Assembly (NCBI GenBank): GCA_021292165.1
Contig: CM037878.1
Coordinates: forward strand, 188,107,118-188,171,117
Length of the DNA: 64,000 bases
Reading direction: 5' to 3'
Source of the DNA: Shinisaurus crocodilurus
Lineage: Eukaryota; Chordata; Lepidosauria; Squamata; Shinisauridae
Shown piece after piece: positions 1 to 8,608 of this stretch. A program made the translations under genes and the position numbers. The notes beneath the pieces were generated by a model. The model was given only the letters and a program-made list of their open reading frames with translations, had not been told where the DNA came from and ran no database searches. Each line of letters opens with the position of its first letter. The first letter of the stretch is position 1.

Positions 1-759
1 CACCCACCCAAAGAATGGCCGTTTCCTTGATAGGGAATGGCAGGACAGGCTGGGGGAGCGCAGAAGGGCAGGGAAGGCGAACAGCTCAACACTCAAAAGA
101 ACATAGACATAGTCACTGAATGCATGGGCCAGCAGCTTCAGTTCTCTTGGAGATGTCATGTCATGTATGCCTGTTATGGATACCTTTAGCATTCAAAGCA
201 TATCTCTACCATGGCGTTATGGCCTATGGCATGGGTGGGCAATCGAGCCTAATATGGTTGCCAGCCTCAAGGTTTGTTCAGGTACTCGGAATGACTCCAT
301 ATTTTTCTCATGAACTTTTCCATCAAGGCATCATGATCTCTGGCCATGACCTCCCCCTCAAGCTCAGAGGAAGACTCAAACATGGAGGAAGAATCTTTTG
401 GGGAGTCATCACCCCCCACTTCTGGACCTTCTAGGCTGGAAGTTCTTGCCCCTCAGACCCTGAAGTCACATCCCTGTACTGAAAGCGCCAATGGCTGCAG
501 AATCAGGCAACAGACCTTTAAAAGGCACAGACAGTGTCAACCACAGAACTGGACAAGCCAGCCTTCGTAAGGCCTCTCCATTTTGCTGAGGCAACAGCTC
601 TCCTTGTGTGGGTGAGAATGCTCCAGCCAGCCCCTTCCACAGTGGTCTGTCCAAGGTGGCAACAGATTCTGACTTACTTAACATAACTCTGACTTACTGG
701 ATGTGACGTTGCCTTCCTGAATGTGACTCTGTGACTCTGCGACTCTGTACCTGAGGTGA
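1..759. other. unrecognised stretch, no gene found
   Basis: I recognise no repeat family or conserved exon here. A 74-codon open frame at 346-570 on the plus strand is rich in serine and glutamate near its start, somewhat like a low-complexity linker, but it has no domain, splice context or homologue that I recognise. The last 100 bases carry several degenerate gtgactctg copies next to the GAGTC-rich element that follows. Confidence 0.4.
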
Positions 760-767
760 CTCTGCCC

Positions 768-1543
768 CAGAGATGGGGACTCGGACTCCAGGACTTGACT
801 CGTGAGTCGGACTGAGTCCCCCCTCTGACTCAAGTCAGACTCGAGTCCCAATATTTTTGATGGAACTCGAGACTCGACTCGGGACTTGAGACCAAGGACT
901 TGTGTTCCAAAATCGTGTTCCTCAAATGCAACATGGATAGGTTTTAGGAAGTACAGCAAGTTTATTTTTTTAAATCATTTTCCTAAAATGCAACCTTTCA
1001 GACATTTTGGGTTTGGCTGCCTCTGCCTGCCTGTTTGGGGTTCCCTGCCTCCTCTGCCTGCCTGGTCTCTTCTTAACCAGTTCCACAGTTTGAATTGTCC
1101 AAGACAAACGCCTCTGCCTGCCTGTTTGGGGTTCCCTGCCTCCTCTGCCTGCCTGGTCTCTTCTTAACCAGTTCCACAGTTTGAATTGTCCAAGACAAAC
1201 GCCTCTGCCTGCCTGTTTTGGGGTTCCCTGCCTCCTCTGCCTGTCTGGTAATTTTGGGTGTGTCTGCCTGGTCTGTTCTTGCCAAAATCAGTAGCAGAGT
1301 TTTGAAATAAAAAGGCACACTTGTGCCTAGAATTTATTTAAGCCACACATCTGAAATAGCCTTATTTTGTTGGGGAAAACCCCCATTGATTTTAATAGGG
1401 ACTCGTGGAGTCAGCTTTGGGAGTGACTCGTGACTCGTGAATCACCATTTTGGACCAAGGATTCGGACTCGGACTCGAGACTCGGGTCCAAAGACTCGTG
1501 ACTCGACTCGTGACTTGAGACCAAGAACTCTTCAACATCCCTG
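768..1543 (+). mobile_element. GAGTC-rich hAT-type non-autonomous transposon, copy A
   Basis: The element starts CAGAGATG and ends CATCCCTG, so the termini are inverted apart from one base. It is flanked by a perfect 8-bp duplication, ctctgccc, at 760-767 and 1544-1551. An 8-bp duplication and CAGGG-type ends are the hAT hallmark. Both subterminal regions (about 776-900 and 1400-1530) are dense arrays of GACTCG/CGAGTC words that can fold on themselves. The middle holds a 91-bp tandem repeat and a tail shared with the inverted copy at 15646-16414. There is no transposase frame, so it must have been moved in trans. The family assignment rests on ends and duplication only. Confidence 0.88.
1021..1250. 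repeat. 91-bp tandem repeat inside GAGTC element A
   Basis: The unit beginning ctctgcctgcctgtttgggg recurs at 1021, 1112 and 1203, a constant spacing of 91 bp, giving about two and a half copies. The inverted copy at 15646-16414 has only about one and a half copies, so the array varies in number between copies of the same transposon. Confidence 0.9.
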
Positions 1544-1733
1544 CTCTGCCCTACCAGTAAGTGCCTCTGCTGCAGTCAGCTTCTTTTGTGCACCTCAAGC
1601 TGTGGTGGGCCAGGATACAAGGCAAAGGAGAATGCCTACCTCGATCTCATTCTTCAGTACCTATGTCCTGTCCCTGTGTACTCCCAAATGCAACATGTGA
1701 AAGACAGGGCCAATGTGACCTTGTGATTACAGT

Positions 1734-1945
1734 TTTGGATTAAGACTGGGGAAGACCCAGGCTAAACTCTCCAATCTGGCAAAACGTTCACTGCGTGACT
1801 TATGGCCCATCACTTTCCCTCAGCCTAATCTACCTCACAAGTTTGTTGTGAGGATAAAATGGGAAAATGCAGGAGGGATGACCAATGTACATTGCCCTGA
1901 GCTCCTTGAAGGAAAGTCAGGCTACAAATGTAATAAACAAATGTT
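1734..1945 (+). mobile_element. diverged Sauria-type SINE fragment
   Basis: The order matches the body and tail of better copies in this window: a gtgactt...ggccc motif, cctacctcacaagtttgttgtgaggataaaatgg, then gagctccttgaaggaaag and taataaac. The tRNA-like head is missing or decayed. Confidence 0.65.
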
Positions 1946-2235
1946 ACATTATGGAATTTGGGTGACTATACAACTGTGCAGTTTGACATTTATTTATTAT
2001 TTGAGGGAATATGCGATGTACGCTTAATAGCAATCTCTCTCTTTTTCAGTTTCCAGTTGCCTCTGGGATTTTAAAAGGCTGCTTGCTGACCTGCTTCTTA
2101 TACAATATTTAAATTATAGCAATTAAAATGCCCCCAATCACTGGGTAAAGTCCCTGTGATGTTGAAGTTCTCTTAATGTTATTGTTCCCAAGATTATACA
2201 GAGAGTCTGCCAGCACAATGCCCCCCTAATCATAG
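1946..2235. other. AT-rich unrecognised stretch
   Basis: No coding frame or repeat family was recognised. The sequence is AT-rich and apparently single copy in the window. Confidence 0.4.
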
Positions 2236-2390
2236 GCAACTACCACTGCCATGACCAGAGTCCTTCTGCCCTTGGGAGGCAGATCCTGGATCCAACCCAT
2301 TGTGTTTAGAGTGGAGATGCCAATCAGACAGTTGATGTATTTAGACCATCACAAGCCCCTTTTTCTCTCAAGTCATTACCTGAGACCTTT
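2236..2390 (+). repeat. unclassified interspersed repeat with ggcagatcctggat core
   Basis: This segment matches 34560-34710 in the same order: agagtccttctgcc, ggcagatcctggatccaacc, gtgtttagagtggag, catcacaagc and ctcaagtcattac. Shorter pieces occur at 55393-55442 and, inverted, at 42595-42655. No terminal structure was found, so the class is unknown. Confidence 0.6.
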
Positions 2391-2535
2391 GGCACACAAA
2401 GCAGGTGCTCTACCTCAGAGCAACAACCCTTCCTGGAAGGAGGAATGGAAAGGGGGGGTTACCTTCCCCAGGCAGAGTGACAAATGACAGGCTTGCACAG
2501 GAGAACTTCCCAGTGGATAGTGTGTGCCTTCCACT

Positions 2536-3119
2536 CAGGACCGGTGCAGGGCAGTTTGGCGCCCTAGGCGGAATTATATTTAGCGCCCCCCTGCTCGTGC
2601 CGTGGGGGGGGCTCCGGAGCAAAGCAGCCCTGCTCTGCAACACCCCCCCTGCGCCGCCGCCGCCACAACCTACCTACCTTCCCCCCGCCCTGGCTGCCGC
2701 CGCCTCCTCCTTCGAGGAGGAAGTGACGCGACGGGACCCCCGTGCTCTGTTTTTTGCCGGGGAAACCAGGGCAACAGGGCTGTTTAAGCCCTGTTGCCCT
2801 GGTTCCTCCTGCCAAAACAACGCGGGCGGGGTTCCGGAAGCGACGCGGAGAAGGTAGGTGGGGAGGGGAGGCGGGGAGGCGCGGTGGCGGCAGCGGCGGG
2901 CGGGGGGAGGCGCGGTGGTGGCAGCCAGGGCGGGGGGAGGCGCGGCGGCGGCTTCGGCGGGCGGGTGGAGGCGCGGCGGCGGCGGCGGCTTCGGTGGGCA
3001 GGGGGAGGCCCGGTGGGGGTGGCGCGGCGGCAGCGAAGAGGAGCGCAGCGTTTCTGCGCCCTCTTCAGCCACGCGCCCTAGGCAACCGCCTAGTTTGCCT
3101 AGCGGTAGCGCCGGCCCTT
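2536..3119 (+). mobile_element. GC-rich CAGGGCCGG hAT-type MITE, copy 1
   Basis: The element runs from CAGGACCGGTGC to GCGCCGGCCCTT, the last base being mutated from the G seen in other copies. A perfect 8-bp duplication, cttccact, lies at 2528-2535 and 3120-3127. The interior is extremely GC-rich with ggcggcggc runs. It also holds a self-complementary segment around 2766-2805 (accagggcaacaggg and its complement). Long open frames on both strands here come from the GC-rich composition and are not genes. Confidence 0.9.
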
Positions 3120-3127
3120 CTTCCACT

Positions 3128-3483
3128 CCATATCTAAGGAAGTGCCTCTCTCTGTGAGTAATGCGGCCATGCTTAATAAGTCATAAAATGTGAACACATT
3201 GTATATTCTTTGTAACTATTCATAGCTGTAGCTTGTGTGAGAGTGTGACTGTAAGTGTTAGGCTGTTCATTCTCACAAGAGAGGAGAAGAGATGACTGGA
3301 GTGGGAAAGAACTCTCTGAGGCTTTTTGCTCTGCAACTTGAGTTTCTCTCTGTTTTGTTTCCCTTTGTTGGGTTTGGTTTGGTTTGGTTATTTCTTTTGT
3401 GGACAGCAACCCTGGCTGTTGTGGGCTTTTGTGCTAAGTTGTTCTGGGCAAATGATGTCTGTGTAACTCAAAGCACTGAGTGA
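3128..3483. other. unrecognised stretch
   Basis: No gene, SINE or terminal-repeat structure was recognised. It includes a short ggtttggtttggtttgg run at 3370-3387. Confidence 0.4.
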
Positions 3484-3625
3484 TGAAGGGCACACAATCC
3501 TATGCATATTTCGACAAAAAAATGCCCTACAACTCCCAGCATGCTCCAGCCAGCCATGCTGGCTGGGGGATGCTGGGAGTTGTAGGAATTTTTTTCTGTC
3601 TAAATATGCATAGATTGCACCCTTA
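3484..3625. mobile_element. foldback MITE with CAATCCTATGCAT ends
   Basis: The two halves are inverted copies: agggcacacaatcctatgca, then ctacaactcccagcatg, a turn at ccatgctggctgg, and the complements ending atgcatagattgcaccct. A second copy with the same ends is at 32829-32955, and longer elements at 12418-12863 and 38253-38731 share similar termini. I could not settle a target duplication. Confidence 0.7.
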
Positions 3626-3657
3626 GAGCAGCCAAGATGGAAGGACTGCAGAGGTCA

Positions 3658-3848
3658 GGGCTGCATCTCAGTGGCAGAGCACCTGCTTTGCATGCAGATG
3701 GTCTCAAGTTCAATCCCTGGCATCTCCAGGTAGGGCTGGAAAAATCTCCTGCCGGAAACCCTGGAGAGCTGCTGCTGCGCCCAGTGAGTGTTACTGGGCT
3801 AGATGGACCAAGGGTCTGACTCAGTATAAGGCAGCTTCCTATGTTCCT
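3658..3848 (+). mobile_element. tRNA-Ala-derived SINE, copy 1
   Basis: The head resembles an alanine tRNA: ctcagtggcagagc (A box region), ctttgcatgcag (anticodon arm with TGC) and gttcaatccctggcatctcc (B box and acceptor end). It is followed by the SINE body agctgctgctg, gggctagatggacc, ctgactcagtataaggcagc and ttcctatgttcc. It is a retroposon, not a functional tRNA gene, because the tRNA part runs straight into the SINE body. Confidence 0.88.
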
Positions 3849-3952
3849 ACCTTGGCCAACATGTGACCTTGACATTCCAATCAGTAGCAACATGATTTGG
3901 GGTGGGGGTGGGGTGAATTTAAGCATTTTATTATATATTTGCTGTTCATCGT

Positions 3953-4030
3953 CCTGGAATCTATTGGATGAAGGGCAGTATAAAAATGTTTATAATAACA
4001 ATAACAATAAGCATTTATATGCTGCTCTCC
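3953..4030 (+). mobile_element. L2-like LINE 3' tail fragment
   Basis: A short ggatgaagggcagtataaaaatg motif followed by an (ATAACA)-like tail matches the 3' terminal signature of the better LINE ends at 21106-21635 and 27150-27241. Confidence 0.5.
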
Positions 4031-4326
4031 TAGGCTCCTACAGTAAAAAAAAGAAAGAAAAATAAAACAACCAATACAAACCAACACATCAATTCACACA
4101 ATTACACAACATCCATAATTTAAAATGACTTCTAACAACTTGAAGCTGTTCTGCCGTGTACCTCTTCCATCAGAGGTACAAGGTTCACGTACAAGGCTTT
4201 CTTGGTAGTGGTGTTCCAGTTACTGAATGCCCTTGACCAGAATTCTGAAAGCATAGCTTGGTATCTGGCACCTTGGTGGAACTACTCCTAGGCCTCAAGG
4301 TAATGTGAAACAACAACTATATATGG

Positions 4327-4460
4327 CAGGGTGGGCCACTTGTGGCCCTCCAGATGTTTTGCCCTACAATTTCCATCATCCCTCACAATTGGCTATGCTG
4401 GCTAGGGCTGATGGGAATTGTAGGCCCAAACATCTGGAGGACCACAAGTCGCCTGGCCTG
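4327..4460. mobile_element. foldback MITE, CAGGGTGGGCCA type
   Basis: Inverted arms start CAGGGTGGGCCACTTGTGG and end with the complementary ccacaagtcgcctggcctg around a ctatgctggctaggg turn. The flanks atatatgg (4319-4326) and atatacag (4461-4468) match at six of eight positions, consistent with a decayed hAT duplication. Confidence 0.72.
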
Positions 4461-4527
4461 ATATACAGAGTTTCCTTAGATAAGCTGGCATATAAATAGA
4501 ATAAATAAAATAAGTTATACTCTCATG

Positions 4528-4664
4528 CAGGAGTGTGCAGAAGGTAGAGCTCCAGATGCACTGGACATCAGCTCCCAGCATTCCTGACCATTGGCCATGA
4601 TTTGGCAGGGGCTTCTGGGAGCTGAAGTCTAAAACATCTAAAGATCTACCTTTGCCCAACCCTG
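4528..4664. mobile_element. foldback MITE, CAGGAGTGTGCAGAAGG type
   Basis: Inverted arms carry agaaggtagagctccagatg on the left and aaagatctacctttgcccaaccctg on the right. It is related to the copy at 16971-17106. No clear duplication remains. Confidence 0.65.
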
Positions 4665-4725
4665 CTCTTAGCAGTAAGTCCCATTGAACACAGTGGAACT
4701 TAGTGTGCAATAGGATTGCAGAGAA
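4665..4725. repeat. aagtcccattga / aggattgca repeat fragment
   Basis: This is a piece of a short palindromic repeat built from gcaatcctat, tctactcagaagtaagtcc, cattgaattcaatggg and their complements. Better copies are at 37718-37810 and 38157-38250. Confidence 0.55.
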
Positions 4726-4815
4726 CTGTGCTGGTTTGTGAGTACTTTGTATATCTTGGGGTGTGTAGCAAGGTCAGTGGTGCAGTTAGCTAACTTTAGA
4801 CCCTGGACTTAAAGG

Positions 4816-4817
<2 letters not shown>

Positions 4818-4852
<35 letters not shown>
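4818..4852. repeat. (GT)n microsatellite
   Basis: A pure GT dinucleotide run inside the hAT-type element at 4775-5464. The second copy of that element lacks it at the same position, so it arose after insertion. Confidence 0.95.
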
Positions 4853-4853
<1 letters not shown>

Positions 4854-4950
4854 CTTTTAAATGGCCATGTGTATTACTTCCATTGTGAAGCACACAATTA
4901 ACGTTTCTCTTCTCACTCCCATGTATTCCATGCTTTACAACATCCCAAAT

Positions 4951-4995
<45 letters not shown>
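4951..4995. repeat. (GT)n(GA)n compound microsatellite
   Basis: A GT run passes directly into a GA run, again inside the hAT-type element. The sister copy has only a short gtgtgtgtg at a nearby position. Confidence 0.95.
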
Positions 4996-5167
4996 ACTGT
5001 TTGCAAACCCTGATATAAAAATAAATACTCTGAGCATGTGTAGTTTTGCATTTTAAACTCAAATTATACCATCATTGTAACTACAGGAATAAAATGGAGT
5101 TTGTTTCCGCTGCCCTGATGCTAAACAGATTTGCTTGGAAATAAGCACCATTTTGTTGTAGAAAAGG

Positions 5168-5169
<2 letters not shown>

Positions 5170-5209
<40 letters not shown>
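5170..5209. repeat. (AT)n microsatellite
   Basis: A perfect AT dinucleotide run of about 40 bp. Confidence 0.95.
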
Positions 5210-5211
<2 letters not shown>

Positions 5212-5279
5212 GAGCATCTGTAACCATGTACATGTCTGGCTGACTACCCAAAGAGTGTAAAATATATTTAAAAATAAGA

Positions 5280-5327
5280 AGGAAGAAAGAAAGAAAGAAA
5301 GAAAGAAAGAGGAAGCAAGCAAGCAAG
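5280..5327. repeat. (GAAA)n and (GCAA)n microsatellite
   Basis: A GAAA tetranucleotide run is followed by a short GCAA run. Both lie near the right end of the hAT-type element. Confidence 0.9.
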
Positions 5328-5472
5328 TCGTGGCAACCAACATCAGCCCCAATGTGACTCGACATGCCCAGGTGCTGCCTGCATCACCTGCCACTCTCTG
5401 CATGGTCATTTCAGGTCCTGGACCTGGGCGGGGCCTCACAGTCCAGTGCCTCGCTGCACCACTGGGCAGGGT

Positions 5473-6267
5473 GGGGGGAAGGTGCAAGAAGCTGCTCCCA
5501 TCTATTATGAAGCAATGCTGTGGCTTCCAGCTTCTGTCTTCCTTTTCTAGGTAACAACCAGCATCATTTTAAGCTGGCTTTCTACAACAAACCAGGTCTT
5601 GCTCTTGCGAAGCCTGCAAGCAGATTCAGCTGAGCATAAAGAGATGGAGGATGGGGACTGCCGTGTGAGTACAGCGCCAGCCTGAGCGTGTGCCTAAGGG
5701 AGACCACTTTCTGTTCTGTGTTGTTTTTCAGGACAAAAATCAATTTGGGGGGGAGTGTTTTTCCAGATTTAAAAATGTAAACAGCTCTTCACAACCAGAA
5801 CATGATGTCTTTTAGGTTATGGAGCATAATTGCAAACGGCGGAAAGCTGCTGACCCCTCCGTAGGTTTTGTTGTACAAACACAGCTCCCAGGGACAGGTC
5901 TGGTTGTGTTGGCCTCTGTGTCAGCTGAAACAGAAACCTTGCAATAGAAGGAAATAAGAGGAAGATAAACAGAAAGAGCAGTGCAGGGAACTAAAATATC
6001 CAGGAAAAAACTGCTTCACAAAAGCTCATGTAAACAGGACTCATTATAACCTTGCTGCACCTCCTACTGCTCCAGACCAGAGTGGTGGAGAACACATAAG
6101 TGGCTTGTATAGAAATATACCCACATAGCAGTGCTCTATTATCTGACCCAGAACTCCCGACACCTAACTAACCTGCATTGGTTTGGGATATTATTAATCT
6201 ATCAATACAGGATAGCATTTGGAGGAGGTTTTGTTGGGAAGCCACGATCAACAGCATATTTAATTTT
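5473..6267. other. unrecognised stretch, no gene
   Basis: Apparently single-copy sequence. I saw no repeat terminus, splice-flanked conserved frame or RNA gene. Confidence 0.4.
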
Positions 6268-6445
6268 CCAAGCCTAATAAAGGTATTACTACACTAATAT
6301 AGGTAACCTATCCACCCCACCCAACACACCTGCTTTTTTGTGACATCTTTCCTGATGAAGAGATCAGGAGATCTCAAAAGCTTGCACATGTTTTGGAATC
6401 TTTCAGTTCGCCTGATAAAGGCATTACACTAATATGGATTCTGGG
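6268..6445 (+). mobile_element. probable Penelope-like fragment with hammerhead-like core
   Basis: A motif cctaataaaggtattac followed by cactaatatagg at about 6272 recurs as cctgataaaggcattacactaatatgg at about 6411, so two tandem terminal pieces are spaced by 139 bp. Between them CTGATGA (6352-6358) is followed by GAGATC (6360-6365), AGGA, GATCTC (6370-6375) and AAAAGC. This has the layout of a hammerhead ribozyme core with stem II, except that the expected GAAA reads AAAA. Penelope-like elements are known to carry tandem ends with hammerhead motifs. The assignment is inference. Confidence 0.5.
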
Positions 6446-7990
6446 ATATTTACCTCTGTTGCCTCGATCTCCTGAATGAGAGAAAGTAGTTTATCTTAAT
6501 ATTTAGAACAGAGTCATCAGCTGCCAACCACATGGAAGGGCTTGCTTGCAACTTCACATCTGGTTTGGGTAGGGAGACAATCCACACATGCATTTATGTA
6601 TTGCTCAACTCACAACTGAATGTGTGATGCCCCCTGTGTTGAAAAATCACCTGTCTTTGATGTCAGGTGATGTGAAAAGTATGGTCTGAGGCTCTGGGTG
6701 CGTGCTATAAACTAAGTATGCATGTGAAACATGTAAGACACGCAGGGAACCTGCTCAGCGCATGCTGGGGAGCTTCCATTGATCATTCTTTCCAGTAGAG
6801 TGTCTACTGCATATTTATATTTGAGTATCTCCTTTTCATACTTTACAGCAGTGGTGGCCCAGTAATGGCCTTTGAGATGAATATGGCTACCAAACTGTAT
6901 CTGCCCTCATGCTGAACTGATCAGATTTCAACTAAATGAAACATACAAATCTTGCTCACAGTTTTTCACCTCCAAGGTAAAAAAAAGCAATGCAGCTCTG
7001 TGTTTGTTTGTTTTTAATTGCTAGTCCTCATGAGCCGTCTAGAAAGGCAAAGGATGACTGCCAATGTGTCTCTTGAGGGGAACTTTCAGAGAAAGCACAC
7101 TCATCTACCAGTGGGCTAGGACCATCACAGCGGATGTACTCCGCACAGGGGAAGACCTTGTTGCTAGATGATGTTAGCTACATTATAGAGGCTGTCCTGT
7201 CCATCTACAAAGGGTGTGGCATTAGCTGTGTCATCCGAGCCCAAACAACTCAACAGAAGCTGCTAACTGAGAGCATGTCTGGGGGAAGACTGGGACTTAT
7301 ATGCTGGCTGTCCCTGCTTCACCATCAGTAGCCACAGCTGAGTGTTCCTCCTCACAAGTAGACCCTTCCTCCTGAGTATACTATGGGTGAAAGGGTCTTC
7401 TGGCAGCCAGGCAGGTACTCCCATGATGGCTCCCAGCATCCCATCTGCTGGTGCTCTGGTGAGCCATGGGTGAAGGGAAGAGAGTGGAACCACGGCCAAG
7501 ATCAGGACAGGGCTGAAGGGACCTCAGGTGAGGCATCCCCACCAAAAGGACCTCACAGGTTGCCCCAGGTCTGCTGTAGGGGAGAAGTATGCTGCGGGAC
7601 TGAACTCCTCCTCCACTTCCTCCTCGTCCTCAAAGGAGGTCAGCTGGGAGCCTGACATGTGTAAGCACTAGGGCTATGAGGTGGCATTATTCAAGGGGGT
7701 TAGTTGGAGGGAAACCATGGAGAGGAGGGGGCAGGGAAGTCTAAATCTTGACCCAACTCAGATTTATTCTGGAATGCAACAAATGGGGGCTATTTCTGAA
7801 ACAAACACACCAGTAACTCTTATTAATGACCCATTTTTTTCTCTTAACCAAGTCAGCAGTTTACCCATTTGCACAATTTCAGCTGGTGGTGCATTTAGCC
7901 ACCAGTCCTACACCAGTCCAAGGAGATTTCCAGCACAATTGCCAACACACACGTTTAGCTGCAACAGGGAGTATGACCATTAATATGACT
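6446..7990. other. unrecognised 1.5-kb stretch
   Basis: No family or exon was recognised. Open frames of 60-100 codons around 7134-7980 overlap on both strands, show no protein family I know, and are best read as chance. Confidence 0.4.
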
Positions 7991-7991
7991 C

Positions 7992-8164
7992 ATAGGAACA
8001 AGGGAAGCCGCCTTATCCTGAGTCAGACCTTTGGTCCATCTAGCTCAGTGATGTCGACACTGACCGGCAGCAGCTCTCCAGGGTTCCAGATATTCCAGGG
8101 ATTGAAGCCACGACCTTCAGCATGCAAATCAGGTGCTCGCCCACCGAGCTAAAGCCCCTCCCCC
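7992..8164 (-). mobile_element. tRNA-Ala-derived SINE, copy 2, reversed
   Basis: Read on the minus strand it gives gagctcggtgggcgagcacctg, tttgcatgctgaagg, tccctgg, gggttcc, gagctgctgccgg and gagctagatggacc, ending agg...ggcttccctt. The order matches copies at 3658 and 59656. The sequence is diverged, so it is an older insertion. Confidence 0.8.
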
Positions 8165-8191
8165 TCCTACATTTCTAATATTATGTAAAAG

Positions 8192-8447
8192 TACAGTCAT
8201 GCCTTGGATTGAGAGCATAATTCATTCCGGAAACATGCTTGTAATCCAAAACACTCTTATATCAAAACGAAATCCCCCCCCCAAAAAAATTGTACAGAGA
8301 TTTTTAATTTAAGCCGTACTACAGTACTTGTATTGCAAGGCGTCGCTTGTATATCAAGTAAAAAAAAATTAAATAAATATTTTTAAATTTCCTTGTCTTG
8401 CAAAACGCTCTCAAGCCAAGTTACTTGCAATCCAAGGTATTACTGTA
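8192..8447. mobile_element. mariner-like MITE, copy 1
   Basis: The ends are inverted: tacagtcatgccttggatt at the left and aatccaaggtattactgta at the right. Both termini carry TA, the usual Tc1/mariner target duplication. Subterminal words such as taatccaaaacactcttatatcaa and ttgcaaaacgctctcaagccaagttact recur in the copy at 49465-49718. No transposase is present. Confidence 0.85.
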
Positions 8448-8577
8448 TCATCAGTATCTAATTTCAGTCTCACTCCTATGATCTGCAAAATTGTGTGGAA
8501 TATCCTAGTAGTCTTGGACTTTGGAAAAAGACCACTAAATCTGATCCAAATCTGCACTTGGGGTGTGAAATTCCCAC

Positions 8578-8582
<5 letters not shown>

Positions 8583-8608
<26 letters not shown>
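8583..8608. repeat. (AT)n microsatellite beside LINE copy 1
   Basis: A pure AT run sits immediately left of the 3' end of the LINE at 8609-10077, perhaps derived from that element's 3' terminal short repeat. Confidence 0.9.

Larger units (their letters stand above)
4775..5464 (+). mobile_element. CAGTGGTGCAGTTAG hAT-type element with microsatellite expansion
   Basis: The start cagtggtgcagttag and end gctgcaccactg are inverted. Flanks agcaaggt (4767-4774) and ggcagggt (5465-5472) match at six of eight. The body aligns with 14890-15343 over segments such as ggccatgtgtattacttc, gtgaagcacacaattaacg and ggagtttgtttccgctgccc. It is longer than that copy because of (GT)n, (GA)n, (AT)n and GAAA tracts. 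No coding capacity is seen. Confidence 0.75.

Noticed and set aside
1021..1250. Regular 91-bp repeats resembling a CRISPR array
   Set aside because: The unit is repeated whole, with no conserved short repeat and variable spacer pattern, and it lies inside a eukaryotic transposon.
2674..3157. Several 90-150 codon frames on both strands in very GC-rich DNA
   Set aside because: They overlap in all frames, consist of Gly, Arg, Ala and Pro runs, and lie wholly inside a hAT-type MITE defined by a perfect duplication.
5059..5487. 142-codon minus-strand frame with a hydrophobic Ile/Tyr stretch
   Set aside because: The apparent membrane segment is the translation of (AT)n and GAAA microsatellites.
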